A stretch of DNA of 64,000 nt from NCBI RefSeq assembly GCF_001039355.2, contig NW_019775998.1, forward strand, positions 19,169 to 83,168, written 5' to 3'. The notes beneath the pieces are model-generated. The model was given only the letters and a program-made list of their open reading frames with translations. It did no database searches and was not told the origin of the DNA. This DNA comes from Lingula anatina. Its lineage: Eukaryota > Brachiopoda > Lingulata > Lingulida > Lingulidae. Position numbers and translations under genes: made by a program. This document shows, one piece after another, positions 56,958 to 64,000 of this stretch (its first letter is position 1; every line of letters begins with the position of its first letter).

Positions 56958-58870
56958 ATTTTTTATCTTTTAAAAAAGCAGATTCACTTCATTTTAAGAC
57001 TACTGCTGTATTGATTAAGGCCGTGTAAGATCACGTGTGAACTTAAATTGCACTTTAAGACCAAATCTAGCCCACTAGTGCATGCCACGTACATGGAAAG
57101 GACATAATGAAAAATAAATGTCTTTCCCCGAAATGTCCAACAATATATGTACATGTAGGTTGGTTGATAGTCGATTGCGTCTCTTGTTATCAGGTTATTA
57201 TCTTTGCTTAATTGAAATTTGCCACAAATAAAGAAGACTGGTCAAAACCACACCGTGCAGGATACTGTTTCCGCACTAAACGTATTACACGCAGCTGTCC
57301 CTATTTTATCTGTATAGATAAAATGCTTCAAAATGAGATCATTAGTTGTTCTAAAGAATGTCAACCTATCTTTGTAAAGTCTTTGCTTGGGTTATTAATT
57401 ACAACGTGTTATTTCAAGTTACACAGAATTACTGTTTGCACTTGGATTAGCCATGCACCGTTATCAATCTGTTCTCTTTGTCACGAATGCTATTCTTGCA
57501 ACNNNNNNNNNNNNNNNNNNNNNNNNNNNNNNNNNNNNNNNNNNNNNNNNNNNNNNNNNNNNNNNNNNNNNNNNNNNNNNNNNNNNNNNNNNNNNNNNNN
57601 NNNNNNNNNNNNNNNNNNNNNNNNNNNNNNNNNNNNNNNNNNNNNNNNNNNNNNNNNNNNNNNNNNNNNNNNNNNNNNNNNNNNNNNNNNNNNNNNNNNN
57701 NNNNNNNNNNNNNNNNNNNNNNNNNNNNNNNNNNNNNNNNNNNNNNNNNNNNNNNNNNNNNNNNNNNNNNNNNNNNNNNNNNNNNNNNNNNNNNNNNNNN
57801 NNNNNNNNNNNNNNNNNNNNNNNNNNNNNNNNNNNNNNNNNNNNNNNNNNNNNNNNNNNNNNNNNNNNNNNNNNNNNNNNNNNNNNNNNNNNNNNNNNNN
57901 NNNNNNNNNNNNNNNNNNNNNNNNNNNNNNNNNNNNNNNNNNNNNNNNNNNNNNNNNNNNNNNNNNNNNNNNNNNNNNNNNNNNNNNNNNNNNNNNNNNN
58001 NNNNNNNNNNNNNNNNNNNNNNNNNNNNNNNNNNNNNNNNNNNNNNNNNNNNNNNNNNNNNNNNNNNNNNNNNNNNNNNNNNNNNNNNNNNNNNNNNNNN
58101 NNNNNNNNNNNNNNNNNNNNNNNNNNNNNNNNNNNNNNNNNNNNNNNNNNNNNNNNNNNNNNNNNNNNNNNNNNNNNNNNNNNNNNNNNNNNNNNNNNNN
58201 NNNNNNNNNNNNNNNNNNNNNNNNNNNNNNNNNNNNNNNNNNNNNNNNNNNNNNNNNNNNNNNNNNNNNNNNNNNNNNNNNNNNNNNNNNNNNNNNNNNN
58301 NNNNNNNNNNNNNNNNNNNNNNNNNTTTTTTATCTTTTAAAAAAGCAGATTCACTTCATTTTAAGACTACTGCTGTATTGATTAAGGCCGTGTAAGATCA
58401 CGTGTGAACTTAAATTGCACTTTAAGACCAAATCTAGCCCACTAGTGCATGCCACGTACATGGAAAGGACATAATGAAAAATAAATGTCTTTCCCCGAAA
58501 TGTCCAACAATATATGTACATGTAGGTTGGTTGATAGTCGATTGCGTCTCTTGTTATCAGGTTATTATCTTTGCTTAATTGAAATTTGCCACAAATAAAG
58601 AAGACTGGTCAAAACCACACCGTGCAGGATACTGTTTCCGCACTAAACGTATTACACGCAGCTGTCCCTATTTTATCTGTATAGATAAAATGCTTCAAAA
58701 TGAGATCATTAGTTGTTTTAAAGAATGTCAACCTATCTTTGTAAAGTCTTTGCTTGGGTTATTAATTACAACGTGTTATTTCAAGTTACACAGAATTACT
58801 GTTTGCACTTGGATTAGCCATGCACCGTTATCAATCTGTTCTCTTTGTCACGAATGCTATTCTTGCAACA
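56958..58870. repeat. Near-identical 545-bp direct repeat flanking the gap
   Basis: 56958-57502 and 58326-58870 differ at one base by eye (GTTGTTCTAAAG and GTTGTTTTAAAG) and sit exactly at the two edges of the N block 57503-58325. Confidence 0.85.
57503..58325. other. Assembly gap
   Basis: 823 N bases. Open frames running through it are artefacts. Confidence 0.99.
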
Positions 58871-58939
58871 TTCCAGCAAAGATATCCAGTCATCTCCTGC
58901 AAATCTCTTGCAAACTATCTGTTGAAAATATCACGGTCA

Positions 58940-59100
58940 GTGGACATCTTTGGGCCATGATACTAACCCTATTGACCACATGTGAGATGATTTGGAGCAT
59001 GCAGTGCAAATGAAGATAAACAAAATAATAATATGGAGCAACTTCACCTAGTTCTTCATGAAAATAGGACAATATTCCACAAAACAAGAAATAATACGTA
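58940..59100 (+). pseudogene. Tc1 transposase C-terminal relic
   Basis: Decayed sequence reading roughly DHM-DD-EHAVQMK then W-NFT, and FFMKIGQYSTK in the copy at 30330-30470. This fits the NPIEHLW region of Tc1 transposases. It lies within the duplicated block. Confidence 0.45.
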
Positions 59101-60617
59101 CTTCCCGCCTTTGAAAATGTCCCAAAGACACATTTTTTGTGTCTATATGTCCTGCAAACTTATCTTCCCAAATTCATATTTTAAAAATGCTAAAACTCAA
59201 ATAAAGGTAACGGGTGTTAGTATTTCTTTCTGAAATGCACATGAACTTGTCGTTGTGTAAGAGATTGTCTTGTTATTAAAATTTCACTGAATTGGGAACG
59301 ACATAAAGCATCGAATGGTAAGTGGAAGGAAGTTTCGAGCAACGTTTGATATCTCAATCATGCCGGGTAATTTCAAATAAGTAGCCTTTGAATTTCCCTA
59401 GAACGACGGTGTACGCCAAAAATCCCAGTGTTTGTAAAAAAAAAAACATTTGTATTTTCGAATCATAAAGATGAAAAATTGTTACTTTGCGCTTAATTAC
59501 AAGGAGCAATGTTGATAAAGAAGCCCATCTATAGTTTTAGTTAGACAATAATATATATACCCTATCTTTATGGTTGAAAAATTAACATCAACGGAGTCCA
59601 TACATGTGTCTTGAGCTACGAGATCATAAAGTGGATATCCACACTTACGTTTTGCTGTGCTGTAATGCCTGTTTAGTGAATGGACTTTACCTTATTGGTA
59701 TCAATTAAATGGTGACTTCTTTTTATATTGTTGTGTGGGGTTACATTGCTGTCTTATCAAGCAAGCACGCCCTTGTGATTAAATGAGATAAACTAGCATA
59801 CAGTGGTGTATTAAAAAAACTTTTTTTTTCAGAACAAGATCTGAATCATTTTATTTTATTTTATTTATTTATTTATTTATTTTTATTATTATTATTATTA
59901 TTATTTTTTTTTTGTACACATTCTGAACATACATTTTTTTAAGTTTGCGGATTATTTCACGGATAACAATTATTGCGGCCAGATAAATTAACGTAGTCGT
60001 TTCATTTTGTTTAAATGCATATTTTGAATCTTATCACAAAGCACATTTTTTATTTTTTTCTTGCAGTTATATACTGCTTTATCAAGTTCAAATACATCCA
60101 AACACAATACACACATATATATACATACAACGAAAAACACACCAAAGCATTCAACACATATACACATCACTACATTGTCATGTTCAACCTTAAATAAGCA
60201 ACAAAGCCACAACGCGACGAATGCAGAGAGGGTGTTACGTGTGCTCTTTCAAAACAGTAAAATGATTTTTTGTAGCTAATTGATCGTATTCTGTTGGCAG
60301 TATTTAACAATACACACTTTTTACAATCAAAATCATTAAAAAGAAGAGATGCACTTACTTTTTGCTGGACTTGAAAATCTGTTTAGTGGACTTTGACTTA
60401 TTGGTATCAATCACACGTTGACTTCTTATATCGTTGTTTAAGGTGACGTTGATGCCTTATCAAGCAAACACGCCTTAGTGCTTAAATGATATAAACTAGC
60501 AAATAACGATGTGTAAACTTTCAATGAATACACGCACAAACATGGCAGTTTAAAATATTGAAATAGTTTCAGGCCAAAAAGAATTAAGACACAATGTACG
60601 CGGATTACATATTACAA

Positions 60618-60655
<38 letters not shown>

Positions 60656-62112
60656 TACGTGGAACAAGAAAAAAAAAAGATTTATGTCTCCTTAATCTAA
60701 GCTGATGTAAGTAATGGGACATGCTAGTTAAAAGAATAAAACAAACTCAAGTTCGAAGTTTGACCGATGACGGCCGCATTTATTGTAGGTACTATTAATA
60801 AAAAGAAATGAAGCAGATTAATGATCAACATTTTAATCAAACGGCCAATGATATCAGCTATCTGTGGCAAAAACGATTCTAGATCAGAAAATATAATGAT
60901 GCTGAAGTTGAGCAACGCTTTACTGTTTACCCTTTTCCCATTTTCTAAAATACTGATGATTTGACTGCAGTCAAACTTGTGCAGTAGCTGCATGCAACCT
61001 TTGTTGTTACATTCAATATACTGAGCCTAATTATCATCAATATAGATCAACTATATACGTGGTTATATAAGTATCAGTCATAACTTCACAATGCTCTGGT
61101 ATCTCTGTTGTACGTTTTATATACTCCTCTACCATCATATTAAAAATCATATTAAAAAAAAAATTAAAACATACTTTAATGTTTTGTACAGTATCGTCTG
61201 GATAGGAGGACGCAACTGTCATGTCTGTGTGTGGGGTCAAAAAGTTCCGTAACGTTGGCACAGTGATGGTGTTCCACACACAGTAGAAATATAATTTGAG
61301 GTCATAATTGTTTGGAGAATTATCCCTCAGTTATCCATTTCTGAGGATATCTTACACATCCTTTGGACCTAGGGAATATTTAGCTGGCCATGGGGGGGGG
61401 GGGGGGGTCAGGTTACTGTTACATTGGCTGTACGTGGGGTAACATTACCATTCTGTAATATAAATATGTGATTATGGCCCCCAAGGATATTTTCGAAAGA
61501 ATTTCTTAAGTTTCCTTTCCTTTACTTGGATAACTTGGATTCAAGGGTTTGTGTTAAAGTTCCAGTTGACCACTGCCAGCTCGCCTACCACATGCACCGT
61601 GTGGTTAATTTCTTATAACCATCTACAATGCTATTAATCATGCATCAGTTCAGTTTTGGATACTTGTGCATATAATCTTGTTCAAAGGTAGCTAATCAAA
61701 ATATACAAACAAGGGTACAAAGAAAGATTAAATATACGACACAGATACAGATACTGGTATATAAAAGGGAAAAAAATCATTCCGGCGCGAAAAGTGCTAT
61801 AAAATGTTTTTTTTTTTTCTACAGTAAACAATATTTGTTCGACATTTTTTTACATTTGTATCTACAGTGATTTCTTCAATTTCAGATCTATATCCTATTC
61901 TCATCATGATATTGAATATTGTATTCACGAGTTTCTGTTTTATAAAACACAATCTATATCATTGATCAATCGCTGATTTGAGTTTGTGTACTGCCACATA
62001 ATCCGTAATCCGTAGTGCCAATAGCATTAAGTGAAGTGCTCGATAGGTGGCGTGAAATGTTCGTTAGGTGGCAGTAGGGCGCACATTACATTCACGTTTA
62101 TCTTGGGTTGCT

Positions 62113-62169
62113 TTAGTTATGGTGAGGACCGTAAGGACGGGTGTACACCGTCGGTCTCCTAATTGAATA
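62113..62169 (-). CDS. Gene D last coding exon
   Basis: 57 bp. The protein is identical to gene C exon 14, with one silent change (CAC to CAT) seen. Confidence 0.82.
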   Translation of the reverse strand, partial: YSIRRPTVYTRPYGPHHN

Positions 62170-63893
62170 CTGAAAACAAAACAACACAATAAGTATCCCA
62201 AATATCTTCATCTATACTTAGATACACACACTGGACAATGGAAGTGTCACCCCCTAAATCAGAGTAATAAAAGTAGGCAGATCTTGGGTAGTTTTAATGC
62301 CTGTTCTACTTATAATGTGACTAATGACATAAAACCGCTATACCATGGAATTGTATTGTTGGTCTTGTACATTTACAGCAAATAATGTTCATGTCTTCCT
62401 CCAATATGGAAAGATACAGGCAATTATCTAACGGTTATAGGTGTCAAGTTATTAACCTGAAGAGGAGGAATATAAGCAATGTCAGAATATCGATACAATT
62501 GAATTGTTCAGTCAGAACCGTGCAGAGGGTCTGATCTCGGTATAGAAACACAGGATCAAGAGACAAATTGCCTCTGATGGGTCGTCCAAGAAAAACTACT
62601 GGCCGTGAAGACCGACGACTGATTTTGACGTCCAGGTTGTCAAAGTTCGACACTGCTTGTCAGTTGACAACAATGTGGAACAATTTCACACATAAGAATG
62701 TGTCTGTGAAAATTGCTAGGTGTCGGTTACATGCACAGAGAGTGTACAGCAGGGTAGCAAGACTGAAACCTCTTATTTCGTTACAAAACAGGCATTGAAG
62801 AGTGAACTAGGGTCAACAGGATCTGGAACTGGACAGTCCATGACAATTGGTCCTATATATTTTTTTCTGATGAGTGTCGCTTTGGTCTGACCTCTGATGA
62901 CAGACGGTTACGATCCTGGCGAACTGCTGGTAAAGCATTTGAACCACAAGCACTGAATTTTCGAACCCGGAGCAGCATATTTATTATGGTGTGGGGCTGC
63001 ATCAGCATCCATGGCGAATTGTTAGTGGTTGATGGAAACATGAATCACTAGAAATATATCGATGTTTTGGAGTCAGGCTTGCTACCATCTATTGCTAACA
63101 TGTTTGGTGACAGGAATTATCCATTTGTTCACCTGGATGACAATGCTCCTTGTCACAGGTCCAGGGCAGTTGATGATTGGTTTGACCAATAGGACATTCG
63201 CAGGGTGATGTGACCTGCCCAGAGTCCGGATGCAAACATAATAGAAAATGTGTGGAATGATATGTCAAAACTTTTGACAAATGCCCGTCCAACCAGCCGA
63301 CAAACTCTGTTATATTCAGTTATTCATGCTTGGGCCAGCATAAGCCCTGAACGCATCACACAATTATATGAATCCTTGCCTCGTAGACTGGTACATACCG
63401 GGTATTATTAGGTCACGTGGCTATGCCACTAAGTACTAATTTTGGACTTGAAACTGCATATTTTGGTAGAATGTATATTTTGTTCTCATTCTGTGATTTT
63501 TTGTGAAATTTGATGTTAATAAAATGATACCAGGAGCATATCATTCCACAGTCATTTATCTCCCCCATAGTATTGGTTCAGTAGGGGTGAAACTTCTATT
63601 GTCCAGTGTGTGTACTATGTGGTGAAGCATTATGGAAGGTGATTTGAATACCATAGACATGATGTGACATTAAGGATCAAAATATGCCAATTGTGCGCCT
63701 GGCGGTATTGATAATAAAATACAGCTTATACACTACATTATCACGCCAAACGAGTGTTTTTCTTGTAAAAAGATAAGAAAATATATATTCGTCAACTTAC
63801 ATCTATGGTAGGGTCGATATGATCAAGCTTCACTTGGAACCCTGTGTAATGTGAGTCCATGTCGAAGTAGTCTTCATCGTCAGGGTCGTAGCC
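62113..63893 (-). CDS. Gene D: 3' end of a gene C paralogue (partial, 2 coding exons)
   Basis: Two exons, 63893-63801 and 62169-62113, match gene C exons 13 and 14 in length, phase and splice sites. The upstream exons lie past the window end at 64000. The first encodes GYDPDDEDYFDMDSHYTGF and then a segment ending DHIDPTID; the second encodes the same 18 residues as gene C. A Tc1-like element fills the intron. The product is inferred to be another SEA/EGF membrane mucin, but only its tail is visible. Confidence 0.82.
62225..63612 (+). mobile_element. Tc1-like transposon, full length but decayed, in gene D last intron
   Basis: 1388 bp with inverted ends CACACACTGGACAATGGAAG and CACACACTGGACAATAGAAG, and TA duplications. 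The same intron of gene C (near 33920) has the empty site GGATACTATGTGGTG. Confidence 0.88.
62480..63411 (+). pseudogene. Tc1-like DDE transposase pseudogene
   Basis: Pieces in order: GRPRKTTGREDRRLI (DNA-binding linker), SDECRFGL (first Asp), VWGCISIHG, HLDDNAPCHRS (second Asp), SPDANIIENVW (final Glu) and YESLPRRLVHTGYY. Several in-frame stops and at least one frameshift make it inactive. Confidence 0.85.
63801..63893 (-). CDS. Gene D penultimate exon, cytoplasmic tail
   Basis: 93 bp, phase 0-0. Seven of 31 residues differ from gene C exon 13, nearly all in the acidic first half. The second half is almost unchanged. Confidence 0.8.
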
Positions 63894-64000
63894 CTGCAAT
63901 ATTAATTTTACTGTTGTTAAAGCAAGATCATTAAATGCCCAAATGTGAGTAGTCCAAAAAGAAGTGACGGAGCAACTCAACCCCAAGTAAAATAAGGCAG

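Larger units (their letters stand above)
56500..64000. repeat. Segmental duplication, right copy (gene D 3' end and downstream)
   Basis: Counterpart of 28860-34330, interrupted by an N gap and by a Tc1-like element. Includes T/G homopolymers (56560-56599), TTTA/ATT tracts (59855-59910), (TAG)n at 60614-60655 and a 17-G run near 61391. Confidence 0.72.

Noticed and set aside
57212-58395. Open frames of up to 389 codons
   Set aside because: They cross the 823-base N block; the flanking codons are repeat DNA.

Overview
This is eukaryotic DNA: AT-rich, with GT-AG introns, simple repeats, Tc1/mariner and LTR-type elements, and two N gaps (41218-41630, 57503-58325). The gene families and repeats suggest a marine invertebrate, perhaps a mollusc, echinoderm or other bilaterian. 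The species cannot be fixed from the sequence. No bacterial-type genes, rRNA or tRNA genes were seen.

Gene models were built by hand from splice sites and reading phase. Gene A (9334-4037, minus) has 7 exons and encodes a 386-residue type I membrane protein: signal peptide, two Ig domains, one transmembrane helix and a tail with an ITIM-like and an ITSM/PECAM1-like tyrosine motif. Gene B (23909-21682, minus, less certain) encodes a secreted protein alternating Thr/Ser-rich and Cys-rich (GCCG) segments. Gene C (50776-33811, minus) has 14 exons and encodes a transmembrane mucin ordered as Thr-rich 54-bp tandem repeats, SEA, EGF, SEA, EGF, transmembrane helix, tail. The tandem-repeat exon carries a 2-base frame break. 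Gene D (minus) is a tandem paralogue of gene C. Only its last two coding exons (63893-63801, 62169-62113) lie in the window. Gene E (55960-54737, minus) is a small three-exon gene of unknown function. It converges on a decayed or misread plus-strand transcript, gene F (52676-54404).

The rest is mostly repeats. A 4.4-kb foldback element lies at 11150-15570. A dispersed repeat with sub-terminal inverted ends occurs at about 7170-8735 and 20560-21420. A 1.66-kb Tc1-derived palindrome (37080-38742) and an internally deleted Tc1-like element (38747-39606) lie in gene C intron 7. A young LTR element without gag-pol (41757-45923) is nested in a Tc1 relic in gene C intron 4. Several MITE families are present. 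A decayed full-length Tc1-like element (62225-63612) sits in the last intron of gene D and is absent from the same intron of gene C.

The 3' ends of genes C and D and the DNA beyond them are one segmental duplication (about 28.9-34.3 kb and 56.5-64.0 kb, offset about 28.3 kb). The empty and filled sites in its two copies date several transposon insertions. Genes A, B, C and D all look like cell-surface or secreted products, and all are on the minus strand.
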